The notes beneath the pieces are model-generated. The model was not told where the DNA came from and did not search any database. It saw nothing but the letters and a program-made list of their open reading frames with translations. A DNA stretch of 64,000 bases. Origin: Ruminococcus sp. (lineage in GTDB: Bacteria > Bacillota > Clostridia > Oscillospirales > Ruminococcaceae). The stretch spans positions 1-64,000 of the forward strand of contig SVNT01000007.1 in the NCBI GenBank assembly GCA_015066785.1, written 5' to 3'. This document shows positions 50,705 through 59,690 of this stretch, one piece after another (within the stretch, counting starts at the first letter, position 1; each line of letters opens with the position of its first letter). The position numbers were made by a program, and so were the translations under genes.

Positions 50705-51202
50705 TTATATTTTAGCAACTTCGTCCTGAATTTTCTTGTCCTTTTCGATTACGCCCACCACCATATCATCTTTCATCTTGTGGAGCTTTTCAGCAATTTC
50801 GGGGTCTGAAAGCGCAAGCATCTGTGCCGCAAGGATAGCCGCATTTCCCGCACCGTTGATAGCAACCGTCGCTACGGGGATACCTGTGGGCATCTGTACT
50901 GTCGCAAGAAGTGCGTCCATACCGTCAAGGCGTGAACCTGCAATCGGGATTGCGATTACGGGAAGGATCGTGTGTGCCGCAAGCACTCCTCCAAGATGTG
51001 CCGCCATTCCCGCTGCGGCGATGATTATGCCAAAGCCGTTCTTTTCAGCGTTCTTTGAAAATTCAGCCGCCATATCGGGTGTTCTGTGTGCCGACATGAT
51101 GTGCACTTCATACGGGATACCGAGCTTTTTCAGTTCAACGCAGGCATTCTTCACTACGGGGAAGTCGCTGTCGCTGCCCATAATAATTGCGATTTTCTTC
51201 AT
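50705..51202 (-). CDS. purE: N5-carboxyaminoimidazole ribonucleotide mutase (class I PurE)
   Basis: A 165-residue protein. The phosphate loop GSDSDFPVVKNA (about 9-20), the SAHRTPD motif with the catalytic His (about 39-45) and GMAAHLGGVLA (about 69-79) identify PurE, which moves the carboxyl group of N5-CAIR to C4 to give CAIR. First gene of the pur operon. It is preceded by a leader with a small reading frame and a terminator (51258-51365). purK is not in the window. Confidence 0.95.
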   Translation of the reverse strand: MKKIAIIMGSDSDFPVVKNACVELKKLGIPYEVHIMSAHRTPDMAAEFSKNAEKNGFGIIIAAAGMAAHLGGVLAAHTILPVIAIPIAGSRLDGMDALLATVQMPTGIPVATVAINGAGNAAILAAQMLALSDPEIAEKLHKMKDDMVVGVIEKDKKIQDEVAKI

Positions 51203-51246
51203 AAAATACCTCCATACTCACAATGCTGTGATAATTTCCATTTTCT

Positions 51247-51286
51247 TATAAAATCAAAAATAGCTGCGACTATCTCGCAGCTATTT
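51247..51286 (-). terminator. Attenuator terminator in the purine operon leader
   Basis: Perfect 12-bp stem AAATAGCTGCGA / TCGCAGCTATTT (51286-51275 with 51269-51258 on the minus strand), 5-base loop, followed by TTGATTTT. It lies about 110 bases after the promoter and 56 bases before purE, and its 5' arm encodes the last codons of the leader peptide. Confidence 0.88.
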
Positions 51287-51365
51287 CGTGGTCGTAACCG
51301 TGTGAGTATGCACTTAACCCGTAAATTCCGTCACTGTATGAACAGAAACACGACATAGAATGCAT
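51270..51365 (-). CDS. Leader peptide of the purine operon (31 residues)
   Basis: ATG 51365 follows GGGAGTGGGGTGAGCTT. The peptide starts MHSMSCFCSYSDGIYG and continues LSAYSHGYDHEIAAR, with six Ser, four Tyr, three Gly and three His. Its final codons and TAG stop occupy the 5' arm and loop of the terminator at 51258-51286. A ribosome that follows RNA polymerase closely would therefore keep the terminator from forming, as in the E. coli pyrBI leader, where nucleotide shortage slows polymerase and lets ribosomes catch up. Alternatively stalling at Ser, Tyr or Gly codons could be sensed. The geometry is seen; the mechanism is inferred. Confidence 0.6.
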   Translation of the reverse strand: MHSMSCFCSYSDGIYGLSAYSHGYDHEIAAR

Positions 51366-51396
51366 AAGCTCACCCCACTCCCATAATAATGTCTTA

Positions 51397-51425
51397 ATTA
51401 TACTATATTATTGTAAATTTATCAA
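51397..51425 (-). promoter_or_regulatory. Promoter of the purine operon
   Basis: Minus strand: TTGATA (51425-51420), 17-base spacer, TATAAT (51402-51397). The leader then runs about 185 bases to purE. No purine-riboswitch core was recognised in it. Confidence 0.85.
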
Positions 51426-51440
51426 GCGTTTCACAAAAAA

Positions 51441-52649
51441 TTAACCTTTAAGGAATTCGCCCATCATCGAGGGGCCTTTTTCTATGAAATCGCCCGTCGC
51501 CTTTGCGGTTTTTTCGCTGAATCCCTCAACGCCTGAGTTTTTCACCGACTTCTGATAGATGAAGAACGGTACTGCATCGCTTACGTGAGTCTTGATTTCA
51601 AGCGGCGTCGGGTGGTCGGGACATACAAGAACCTTGTAATCGTCGTATTTTTCGAGTTCAGCAAGCACGGGGCCGAGAATTTTCTCGTCGATAAGTTCAA
51701 TCGCTCTTATCTTGTTCTGTATTTCGCCACGGTGTCCGCATTCATCGGGAGCTTCAACGTGGATATAGACAAAATCCTGTCCTTTTGCGAATTCGTCGAT
51801 AGCAGCTTTTGCCTTACCCTCGAAATTGGTATCGATGTATCCTGTTGCGCCGTCAACGTCAACAACGCTCATTTCAGAGAACTTGCCTATTCCCTTGAGA
51901 AGATCAACAGCCGAAATCATCGACGCTTTCTTTCCGTACTTTGTCATAAAGGGTTCAAGCTGAGCTCTTCTGCCCTCTCCCCAGAGCCAGATTGAGTTTG
52001 CGGGGCGGAGACCCTTCGCCACTCTCTCCTTGTTCACGGGGTGATCTTTGAGAAGGTCATAGGACTTTACCATCATTTCGTAGAGTTTCTTGGTGTTCGG
52101 GTGAGTCGGGATATATTCCTTTATCGGCTTTCCCGTAATATCGTGCGGGGGTGTAAGTGTACCGATATCAAGTGTGCCGTTATTCCAGATAAGGCAGTGT
52201 CTGTAACTTACTCCGCTGTAATATGCAAATTCGTCGTTGTTGAGCTTTTCAGCAAGGTATTCAACAAGAACCTTAGCCTCTGCCGTGGAAATATCGTCTG
52301 CGCAGTAGTCAAGGATTGTCTTGTCCTCATAGTTTTCTTCGTCGGAAAGTGTAACAAGGTTACATCTGAACGATACATCGGTATCCTTCATATCTATGCC
52401 GATTGAACCTGCCTCCAGCGGAGAACGTCCCGTGTAGCATTCCGCAGGGTCATATCCGAGAACGGAAAGATTTGCGACATCACTTCCGGGCTTGAGTCCG
52501 TCGGCAACCGTCTTTACAAGTCCTACTCTTGCGTCCTTTGCCAGCTTGTCGATATTCGGTTTTTTTGCACACTCCATCGGAGTTTTTCCATCAAGTTCAG
52601 CAAGTGGCCAGTCTGCCATGCCATCGCATAATAATACCAGATATTTCAA
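51441..52649 (-). CDS. apgM: Cofactor-independent phosphoglycerate mutase, archaeal type
   Basis: A 402-residue alkaline-phosphatase-superfamily mutase interconverting 3- and 2-phosphoglycerate. Metal-binding CDGMADWP (about 8-15), the phosphorylated-Ser segment GSDVANLSVLGYDP (about 54-67), GRSPLEAGSIGI and the late metal sites HVEAPDECGHRG (about 297-308) and CPDHPTPLEIKTHVSDAVPF (split) are typical of the aPGAM family, distinct from GpmI. Monocistronic; its stop is 16 bases before the purine promoter region. Confidence 0.9.
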   Translation of the reverse strand: MKYLVLLCDGMADWPLAELDGKTPMECAKKPNIDKLAKDARVGLVKTVADGLKPGSDVANLSVLGYDPAECYTGRSPLEAGSIGIDMKDTDVSFRCNLVTLSDEENYEDKTILDYCADDISTAEAKVLVEYLAEKLNNDEFAYYSGVSYRHCLIWNNGTLDIGTLTPPHDITGKPIKEYIPTHPNTKKLYEMMVKSYDLLKDHPVNKERVAKGLRPANSIWLWGEGRRAQLEPFMTKYGKKASMISAVDLLKGIGKFSEMSVVDVDGATGYIDTNFEGKAKAAIDEFAKGQDFVYIHVEAPDECGHRGEIQNKIRAIELIDEKILGPVLAELEKYDDYKVLVCPDHPTPLEIKTHVSDAVPFFIYQKSVKNSGVEGFSEKTAKATGDFIEKGPSMMGEFLKG

Positions 52650-52741
52650 TATAACATCCCCTAAAAATAATAATTAAAATAACAAGATAATTATATCACA
52701 ACACCCTTTGGATTTCAAATGATATTTTATACAAAACTTTA

Positions 52742-52770
52742 TTGTTTTAAAAAGAAAAATGTGGTATACT
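52742..52770 (+). promoter_or_regulatory. Promoter of the glycosyltransferase pair
   Basis: TTGTTT (52742-52747), 17-base spacer, TATACT (52765-52770), 36 bases before the first ATG. Confidence 0.7.
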
Positions 52771-52805
52771 TACAATGATTCAAATACCAAAAAGGAAAGA
52801 TTGTT

Positions 52806-53666
52806 ATGGTTTCGATAATAATTGTAAATTACAACACAAAAAAACTCACCGCAGACTGTATACGCTCGGTGTTTGCCTCGACCTCTTCCGATTTTGAGAT
52901 AATCGTTGCCGACAACTCATCGGACAAACGGCAGGTATTGAGGACAAAACACCCGAAAATACGCATTGTACGCTGTATGAACCGTGGTTTCGGTCATGCC
53001 TGCAATGTTGCGTTGCGCTATGCCCGTGGAGAGCATATACTCCTGCTCAACTCCGACACCATTGTGCATAAGGGAGCTATCGACAAGCTCTGCCGATACC
53101 TTGACGAAAACGACTCCGTCGGCGCTGTCGGAGGGAAAACGCTCCTTGCAGACGGCACTCTCGACCATAGCTGTAAGAGAGGTCTGCCGACACCTGTGGC
53201 AAGCCTTTTCTATATAACGGGACTGAGCAGACTTTTCCCGAAATCGAAGGTATTTTCCGCCTACCACAAAACATACCTCGACGAAAACGAAACACACCGT
53301 GTCGAAGTTCTTTCGGGGGCATTCATGCTCATACGCCGTGGAATAATGGAAAAACTCGACGGCTTCGACGAGAGCTTTTTCATGTACGGCGAGGATGTCG
53401 ACCTCTGTCACCGTATCGCTCTCGACGGGTGGGAGATTGTATATCTTCCCGACGCCGTAATCACGCACCTCAAGGGGCAGAGCGGTCTTAAATCACGCAG
53501 TCCGAAGGTGATACTCCACTTCTACAAATCAATGTGGCTTTTCTACACCAAAAATCTTTCTGACAGATACAACATTTTCGTTGATGTTGCCGTTTATCTT
53601 GCAATTTCGGTGATGTATTCGCTGGCAACACTCAGGACTATTGCGGAGGGTATGAAAAATGGTTGA
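52806..53666 (+). CDS. Family 2 glycosyltransferase
   Basis: A 286-residue GT-A enzyme. The start VSIIIVNYNTKKLTADCI, the acceptor-side loop NRGFGHACNVALRYARGEHILLLNSDT (split) with the Asn-Ser-Asp metal motif at about 81-83, LSGAFMLIRR and FDESFFMYGEDVDLCHR (about 187-203) are the pattern of rhamnosyl- and related surface-polysaccharide transferases. A C-terminal hydrophobic patch (about 255-275) may touch the membrane. It overlaps the next transferase gene by eight bases. Sugar and acceptor are not known. Confidence 0.88.
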   Translation: MVSIIIVNYNTKKLTADCIRSVFASTSSDFEIIVADNSSDKRQVLRTKHPKIRIVRCMNRGFGHACNVALRYARGEHILLLNSDTIVHKGAIDKLCRYLDENDSVGAVGGKTLLADGTLDHSCKRGLPTPVASLFYITGLSRLFPKSKVFSAYHKTYLDENETHRVEVLSGAFMLIRRGIMEKLDGFDESFFMYGEDVDLCHRIALDGWEIVYLPDAVITHLKGQSGLKSRSPKVILHFYKSMWLFYTKNLSDRYNIFVDVAVYLAISVMYSLATLRTIAEGMKNG

Positions 53667-54561
53667 TATTCTTCTTGCGACATATAACGGCGGAAAATTC
53701 CTCAGGGAGCAACTGTATTCCCTGTTCTCGCAGGATTTTTCCGACTTCCGCATAATCGCCCGTGATGACGGCTCCGATGACGGAACTGCCGATATTCTCG
53801 AAGAATTCCGCTCGCAGTTTTCCGACCGTATGAAGATTGTTCGTTCCGAAACGGAAAAACACTCCGCAAAGGACAATTTTGCCGAGCTTATGAAACACTC
53901 CGACGCAGAGTATGTAATGCTGTGCGACCAGGACGATTTCTGGGACAGCGACAAGATTTCCGTTACTCTGGATGAGATGAAAAAGCACCCGTCGGATATT
54001 CCCGTGCTTGTGCACACCGACCTTGCGGTAAGCGACGAAAATCTGAATGTAATTGCGCCCTCAATGAACGGAATGATGGGCTTTGACGCTGAAAACATCA
54101 CCCTTGAAAAGTTGCTTGTATACAACTGTGTTACAGGCTGTACGCTGATGATGAACAAAGCACTCTGCGACATTGCAAAGAATATGCCCGACGAGGCTGT
54201 AATCCACGACTGGTGGATTGCACTCTGTGCTATGACATTCGGAAAAATCGTTTATATCGACCGCCCGACTATGCTTTACCGTCAGCACGGCGGGAATGTC
54301 GTCGGGGCACGGAGGAAAACCCTGAAATCCGCATTTTCGGAGGGAGAAAAACTCCACCGCAGTCTTGCAGACGGATACCGTCAGGCAGAGGCGCTCATCA
54401 GGAATTTCAGGGGTGAAATTCCTGCCGATAAGCTGAAAATAATCCGTGGCTACGCAATTTTTCCCAAACTCAATAAATTCGAGCGTGCGGTTGCGCTGAC
54501 ACGTTTCGGATACACGAAAAGCTCCGCAATAAAAACAATCGGACAGATAATATTTTCATAG
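53659..54561 (+). CDS. Family 2 glycosyltransferase (rhamnosyltransferase-like)
   Basis: A 300-residue GT-A enzyme. VDILLATYNGGKFLREQLYS (2-21), RDDGSDDGTADIL, the DxD-like motif CDQDDFWDSDKI (about 91-102) and HDWWIALCAMTFGKIVYIDRPTMLYRQH (split) match glycosyltransferases of the rhamnosyltransferase type. With the overlapping partner it probably adds two successive sugars to a cell-surface glycan. Terminated by the hairpin at 54564-54598. Confidence 0.88.
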   Translation: MVDILLATYNGGKFLREQLYSLFSQDFSDFRIIARDDGSDDGTADILEEFRSQFSDRMKIVRSETEKHSAKDNFAELMKHSDAEYVMLCDQDDFWDSDKISVTLDEMKKHPSDIPVLVHTDLAVSDENLNVIAPSMNGMMGFDAENITLEKLLVYNCVTGCTLMMNKALCDIAKNMPDEAVIHDWWIALCAMTFGKIVYIDRPTMLYRQHGGNVVGARRKTLKSAFSEGEKLHRSLADGYRQAEALIRNFRGEIPADKLKIIRGYAIFPKLNKFERAVALTRFGYTKSSAIKTIGQIIFS

Positions 54562-54601
54562 AAAAAACCGTAAAAGGCGTTATACCTTTTACGGTTTTAT
54601 T
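54562..54601. terminator. Bidirectional terminator between the glycosyltransferases and the transglutaminase gene
   Basis: Perfect 14-bp stem AAAACCGTAAAAGG / CCTTTTACGGTTTT (54564-54577 with 54585-54598), A run before, T-rich after. Confidence 0.92.
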
Positions 54602-56752
54602 TTATCTTTTCTTTTTAATACCCTTTTTAACCTGCTTGTAGCATTCCCTTGCGAGAGAGATTTCCTCTTTCGTGGGGAGTATCTTGCCGTAACACGCCTT
54701 TTCGGTAAGTGATGTCGCCGCAGAAATATCCACGCCGATGAGCTCCGAGGCTTTACCGCAAAGCTCCACGGGAGTCAGCGGTCTGTAATCAAAGCTGTAT
54801 TTTTTGCCGAGGAGTTTTCCGATGCGGACATATATCATCACCGACGCTTTCGTTCTGTCGGAAGTACCTGTTCTTATAAGGAAAATCCACTCCACAATGA
54901 ATGGGAAGATGATCACAAGCACCGCCGCAAAAAGAACAGCAACGACAGCAACAACAACTGTTGTTCGGATTGTCTTTGCGTCGATAACAGCAGCCGCCTC
55001 CCCCTCACCGAGTTCATCCGACGGAGGAGTAGCGTCAAAGGTCATCCATCCGTAACCCGAAATGTACACCTCGCAGAAAGCGTGTGCGTGCTCGTCACGG
55101 ACAACGTAAAATCCGGGCTCAAGCTCTTCGGTGCAGTTGAAGCCTTCGGTGTATCTTGCAGGCAGACCGCACTCCCTCGCCAAGAGAGTCATAGCTGTTG
55201 CGTAATCGACGCAAAGCCCCGTCTTATCCTCGAAGATGAATGTTTCGATGTCGGAGTCTGTCGGCTCGTAGCCTATCATATATGTGTACTCTCCGCTACG
55301 GAAATAATCACGGATAGCAACCGCCTTTTCGTAGTCGGAATAACAGCCTTCGGTTATCTCTGCCGCAAGCAAGGACATTCTTGCCGATTGCGGCTGATAG
55401 GTCGAGTCGTAGTACTCATAGGCTTCATAAAGGTCTCCCCTGAAATTTTTCACCGTCTGAAAAGCCGAATCATACATGTTCAGATTGTCGCAGACATCCT
55501 CCCAGCTTTCTCTGCTGTACTGCGAAACAAATCTGTCCACTCCGCTATGGATATCTGTATTCTGCGAGTAATAATAAACCTTGTATTTGTACTCATGAAG
55601 TGCGGCATTACCGATAAAAACATCGCCGTGTCCGCTTCTGTAAGGGGTAAAGTTGTTTCCCTCTGTACCCTTTATTTCGTATGTTCTGTTTGTTGTGAGA
55701 ATATATCTCGTCATATATTCATTCGGGGTTATATATGCCGTTTTTTTATTGTCCGTCTGTTCAGGGAGATACGGAATATATTCACGCAAATCCTCGTTTT
55801 CACGAATTGCTCCGTCAGCGGCCTCAATAAATCTGTTGATATCGAGTCTTGCTTCATCCTCCCAGTCGTCGTAACCGTACTCGTAATACTCCTTGTCGAT
55901 TGCCCACTTTCTGTCGCCCGAATATGTGTCGTAGGACTGTATTTTCAGAAGCAGAGGTTCCTCCGCACTGACATAGAAGAAAATCTGTCCCGTGGGATTA
56001 CTGCCGAAATTACTTCCGAGGGATTCGGTGTAGAATTCGCCTATGCTGTCACGTCCGCCCTCTACGCCCATTTCAAGCGACTCGATAAAATCGTCGAGCT
56101 TCTGCCGCAGAGGAGTGACTTCAACCTTCGGGAAAATCATCGCTACAACAAGCACCGCAAACACGAATGTTCCTGCAGCGAGAATGTAGCTCCTGTCCAT
56201 AACGGTAACGACATTTTTATCGGACATCTGCCTCTGATGTATCATCAGTCCGAAGAAAATCGCAAGCACCAACGCAATATAAATCAGCGAAGGATTTTCA
56301 TATCGTTTTGCATAGATTGCAAACGGTACTATCATACACAGCAGTACCGCCGCACTTCTGTATATAATCTGCGTGAAATAAAAAAGCACCGACGCAAAGA
56401 AGAATGAAAATCCGAAAAATACAAGAAGTGTATACGGCAGGAAGTATGTGCTTGCGTCCTGCGCACCGTAAAACCACTCTGTAAAAACAAGTGGAGCTCT
56501 TCCAAGGAACGACATTGCCAGCAGCGACAGCATTCCGAAGAGAAAGAATAACAGCACGACGACATAAAACAATCCGCCGACATATTTGAAACGCTTGAAA
56601 AATCCGAATATCACGAACAACACCGTCATAATCAGCGCCGCACCGATAAAGGAAGCTACAACATATTCGGGGTTATATATATCGATTATCATTGTCACCA
56701 GCATTGCACCGAGAAGTATCGGAAATGCCGTCTTTTTAAAAAAATTAATCAT
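54602..56752 (-). CDS. Membrane transglutaminase-like protease/transferase (TgpA-like)
   Basis: A 716-residue protein. About six N-terminal membrane helices (to about 205), an extracytoplasmic region with a transglutaminase-core domain (about 470-580), another membrane helix (about 600-625) and a cytoplasmic tail with a DUF4129-like end. The catalytic triad is visible: Cys in TGLCVDYATAM, His in EHAHAFCEVYI and Asp in WMTFDATPPSD. It is the third gene of a moxR-DUF58-transglutaminase operon, a common arrangement whose role is unclear but may concern protein maturation at the membrane. Confidence 0.85.
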   Translation of the reverse strand: MINFFKKTAFPILLGAMLVTMIIDIYNPEYVVASFIGAALIMTVLFVIFGFFKRFKYVGGLFYVVVLLFFLFGMLSLLAMSFLGRAPLVFTEWFYGAQDASTYFLPYTLLVFFGFSFFFASVLFYFTQIIYRSAAVLLCMIVPFAIYAKRYENPSLIYIALVLAIFFGLMIHQRQMSDKNVVTVMDRSYILAAGTFVFAVLVVAMIFPKVEVTPLRQKLDDFIESLEMGVEGGRDSIGEFYTESLGSNFGSNPTGQIFFYVSAEEPLLLKIQSYDTYSGDRKWAIDKEYYEYGYDDWEDEARLDINRFIEAADGAIRENEDLREYIPYLPEQTDNKKTAYITPNEYMTRYILTTNRTYEIKGTEGNNFTPYRSGHGDVFIGNAALHEYKYKVYYYSQNTDIHSGVDRFVSQYSRESWEDVCDNLNMYDSAFQTVKNFRGDLYEAYEYYDSTYQPQSARMSLLAAEITEGCYSDYEKAVAIRDYFRSGEYTYMIGYEPTDSDIETFIFEDKTGLCVDYATAMTLLARECGLPARYTEGFNCTEELEPGFYVVRDEHAHAFCEVYISGYGWMTFDATPPSDELGEGEAAAVIDAKTIRTTVVVAVVAVLFAAVLVIIFPFIVEWIFLIRTGTSDRTKASVMIYVRIGKLLGKKYSFDYRPLTPVELCGKASELIGVDISAATSLTEKACYGKILPTKEEISLARECYKQVKKGIKKKR

Positions 56753-56777
56753 ATCAAATCCAAAATCTCCGATACCG

Positions 56778-57965
56778 TCAGTTTAAATACTCAAAATTAT
56801 AGTTATCGCCTATGAGCCACATATTTTTCGCACTTATGCCGACAGGCTCAGCAACGACAACAAAGCACTCTGTCCCCTTGCTTTCAAGCGAAGATATTTC
56901 CGCCATCAGTTCTTCGTCGGGAGAGTTTGTGAACACCGTAACTGCGGCGGCTTTCGTTTCGCCGCTTATCAGTTCTTCGGGAAGTCTCGGAGGAAGTCCG
57001 ATACTACCCTTTCCGTGAAATTTCGCTCTTGCAAAATCATACTGCAGTTCATATATATTTTCTACATTCTTGACATTCATTCTGCTCCACGAATTCTTCA
57101 GCGTGCGGTAAAATACAAGGTCTTTTCCGAGCTTGACAAGAATTGACGAGAAAGCGAGAAATCCCTCGATAAGATGCTCCTCGGCAAATATTCCGTCTTC
57201 GGAAGAATTTCCGACATAGTCAAGAACTGCATACTGTTTTGCGTCGGCAACACCTTCGTCGAGGCGCACCATCAGCTTGTCCTGCTTTGATGACAGCTTC
57301 CAGTTGATACGTTTTATCTGGTCGCCGGGAACATACTCACGATGCTCGTAACCGGGAACTCCGCTTACGGCACGGGTCATATCCTCAACCTCCTCGCTTT
57401 CCTCGGAGGCGGCAACAGCACTTACATTCTGTATCAGTGCATTTTTCAGTGTGGTGTCGGGAATATTCGGGAGTACGCCTATCCTTGCGGAGTATTCGGC
57501 AAGTCCCTTTTCTTCATACAGCACGATGGTTTTCAGCCCCATATAATCGGTCATGACAACCGACTGTATTCCCGCAACGCCTTCTCCGCAGACAACGCCC
57601 ATTACCTTCTTGGATATAACCCTGTCCGCCTTCGGAGCGAATGCGAGCTTGTACTCATTGGTATCAGTCTCAAGATGCTTATCGGTGTACAGCTTTATCT
57701 GTATGAACGGAGTTGGCAGTACGGAAGTCGACCTGAATTCCGCAACTATTTCAGCATTCTGCCCTTTTGCGAGAGTTTCCGCTGTCATCCTGACACCGAA
57801 CGAAATCCTGCTTTTTGCATACATGAGCATACCGTAGGAAACCAACGGCGCTACCGCAAATGCAATAAGGATAAACATTCCCGCCCTGCCGTCAAGAAAG
57901 ACAAGATACGCCACTGCAAGCAGAAGACAGAGCAGATACTCCATTCTTGCTTTGATGTTACGCAT
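56778..57965 (-). CDS. DUF58 protein
   Basis: A 395-residue protein with two N-terminal membrane helices (about 8-50) and a DUF58 core: the signature YVPGDQIKRINWKLSSKQDKLMVRL (split, about 213-237) is clear. DUF58 proteins have a von-Willebrand-A-like fold and are nearly always next to MoxR ATPases. It lies nine bases after the moxR gene and 25 before the transglutaminase gene. Confidence 0.9.
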   Translation of the reverse strand: MRNIKARMEYLLCLLLAVAYLVFLDGRAGMFILIAFAVAPLVSYGMLMYAKSRISFGVRMTAETLAKGQNAEIVAEFRSTSVLPTPFIQIKLYTDKHLETDTNEYKLAFAPKADRVISKKVMGVVCGEGVAGIQSVVMTDYMGLKTIVLYEEKGLAEYSARIGVLPNIPDTTLKNALIQNVSAVAASEESEEVEDMTRAVSGVPGYEHREYVPGDQIKRINWKLSSKQDKLMVRLDEGVADAKQYAVLDYVGNSSEDGIFAEEHLIEGFLAFSSILVKLGKDLVFYRTLKNSWSRMNVKNVENIYELQYDFARAKFHGKGSIGLPPRLPEELISGETKAAAVTVFTNSPDEELMAEISSLESKGTECFVVVAEPVGISAKNMWLIGDNYNFEYLN

Positions 57966-57974
57966 AAATCCGTC

Positions 57975-58916
57975 CTATTCCGTCAGCGGTACGCCGACTG
58001 TTGTCATAAGCGATGCAATGTAGTTCTGCTGTGTTCCGTATGTTGCCTTGCCCTTCTGCGTCATAATGATACGGTGTGAAAGCACGGGCACTGCAAGTCT
58101 TTTTATATCGTCGGGAGTAACATAGTCCCTGCCGCAGATGAAAGCGTACGCCTTCGCCGCCTTGTGAAGCGATATGCTTCCTCTGGGGCTGACGCCGAGC
58201 TTTACCTCATCGGTTGTTCTCGTTGCCTTCACTATGCGGAGTATATACTCCTTGATTTCGGGGGATACCATAACCTTTTTCGCCTGCTCCTGAAGGTCTA
58301 TGATGTCGTCCGTTGAAAGCACGGGAGAGATATTCTTTATCGGGTTTTCATTCTCGTTTCTGTCGAGGATTTCAATTTCCTCCGCCTCGCTCGGATAACC
58401 CATGGAAATACGCATAAGAAATCTGTCCATCTGCGCCTCGGGAAGATGATATGTTCCGTAGGTTTCGACGGGGTTCTGGGTAGCAAGCGTCATAAACGGC
58501 TTCGGCAATGCTCTCGTCTGACCGTCAAGGCTTATCTGGAATTCTTCCATTACCTCAAGAAGACTCGACTGTGCCTTTGCGGAGGCACGGTTTATTTCGT
58601 CAGCAAGGAGGAAGTTGCACATTGCGGCGCCGTCACGGTACTCAAACTCTCCCGTTTCACGATTAATCATAGAAAAGCCCACAATATCCGACGGCATAAT
58701 GTCGGGGGTGAGCTGTATACGGTTGAACTTTCCGTTCACCGATTTTGCAAGCGCCGCCACAAGCTGCGTCTTACCCACTCCGGGAACATCCTCGATGAGA
58801 ATATGTCCTCCCGAAATAAGTGCCGCCGCAACCTGTACGATGACATCGTGCTTTCCCACGATAACTTTTTCTATATTTCCGATAAGTGCCTGTACCTTTT
58901 CGTTCATTTTTATCAA
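57975..58916 (-). CDS. MoxR-family AAA+ ATPase
   Basis: A 313-residue AAA+ protein. Walker A EDVPGVGKTQLVAAL (about 38-52), Walker B LLADEINRASAKAQSSLLEVM (split, about 108-128), sensor 1 ATQNPVETYGTYHLPEAQMDRF (split, about 150-171) and the C-terminal lid are complete. MoxR ATPases act as chaperones that activate or insert partner complexes, here presumably the DUF58 and transglutaminase proteins. First gene of the operon behind the promoter at 58949-58977. Confidence 0.93.
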   Translation of the reverse strand: MIKMNEKVQALIGNIEKVIVGKHDVIVQVAAALISGGHILIEDVPGVGKTQLVAALAKSVNGKFNRIQLTPDIMPSDIVGFSMINRETGEFEYRDGAAMCNFLLADEINRASAKAQSSLLEVMEEFQISLDGQTRALPKPFMTLATQNPVETYGTYHLPEAQMDRFLMRISMGYPSEAEEIEILDRNENENPIKNISPVLSTDDIIDLQEQAKKVMVSPEIKEYILRIVKATRTTDEVKLGVSPRGSISLHKAAKAYAFICGRDYVTPDDIKRLAVPVLSHRIIMTQKGKATYGTQQNYIASLMTTVGVPLTE

Positions 58917-58948
58917 AGCCTTTCTTATAAAATAATTACCCGATTTAA

Positions 58949-58977
58949 TTTATAGCATATTTTACTGTATAAGTCAA
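58949..58977 (-). promoter_or_regulatory. Promoter of the moxR-DUF58-transglutaminase operon
   Basis: Minus strand: TTGACT (58977-58972), 17-base spacer, TATAAA (58954-58949). Confidence 0.78.
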
Positions 58978-59047
58978 TTATCCGCCTGCATATTTTTACC
59001 TTTTTGTGTCAAGAATATCCTCAGCATAACAGAAAGGGAGCATTTTT

Positions 59048-59653
59048 ATGAAAAGACTTGCAGCAGCTATGATTATATCGCTTATTTTCAGCATCTGTGT
59101 GATTGATTATTCCGATTTCACGAAAACACGTAATTCTCTCGAAGAAGGGGTACTCCGCCTGCACATTCTCGCAAATTCAGACTCGGAAGAAGACCAACGG
59201 CTCAAACTGAAAGTCCGTGACGCAATTCTTGAGGAGTGTCCGTATCTTTTCGTGAACGCAGACACTCCCGACGAGATGATGAAAACGGCAGAAGAAAACT
59301 CCGACCGTATAAAATCCGTAGCGAAAAGGGTGATTTCGGAAAACGGGAAAAACTATGATGTAAAATGCGAAGTCGTGAATATGCACTTTGATACAAGGGT
59401 CTACGACGAAATCACAATGCCCGAGGGCGACTACAACGCCGTAAGAATTACCATCGGAGAGGCTCTCGGCAGGAACTGGTGGTGCGTGATGTATCCTCCG
59501 CTCTGCGTACCGCCTGCCTCGGACCCGACGGAGCTGTCGGAATACTTCTCCGAAAGCGAAGTGGATATGCTCACAAAGCCCGTAAAATACGAGGCAAAAT
59601 TCAAGTGTGCCGAACTGCTCGAGGAACTTTCCGAAATGTTGACAAGGGAGTGA
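59048..59653 (+). CDS. spoIIR: Stage II sporulation protein R
   Basis: A 201-residue protein with an N-terminal membrane or signal helix (about 4-20) and the SpoIIR domain: LRLHILANSDSEEDQRLKLKVRDAI (split, about 41-65) and ALGRNWWCVMYPPLC (about 138-152). In Bacillus SpoIIR is secreted from the forespore and triggers SpoIIGA to process pro-sigma-E in the mother cell. Its presence places the organism in a lineage with an endospore programme, although some such bacteria no longer sporulate. AGAAAGGGAGCATTTTT precedes ATG 59048. addB starts 38 bases after the stop. Confidence 0.93.
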   Translation: MKRLAAAMIISLIFSICVIDYSDFTKTRNSLEEGVLRLHILANSDSEEDQRLKLKVRDAILEECPYLFVNADTPDEMMKTAEENSDRIKSVAKRVISENGKNYDVKCEVVNMHFDTRVYDEITMPEGDYNAVRITIGEALGRNWWCVMYPPLCVPPASDPTELSEYFSESEVDMLTKPVKYEAKFKCAELLEELSEMLTRE

Positions 59654-59690
59654 AAAAAGAGTAAAATTAGCATTGGGAGCGTGATGAAAA

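Noticed and set aside
51202..51425. Purine or PRPP riboswitch in the pur leader
   Set aside because: The conserved core motifs of these classes were not found; a translated leader with an overlapping terminator explains the structure better.
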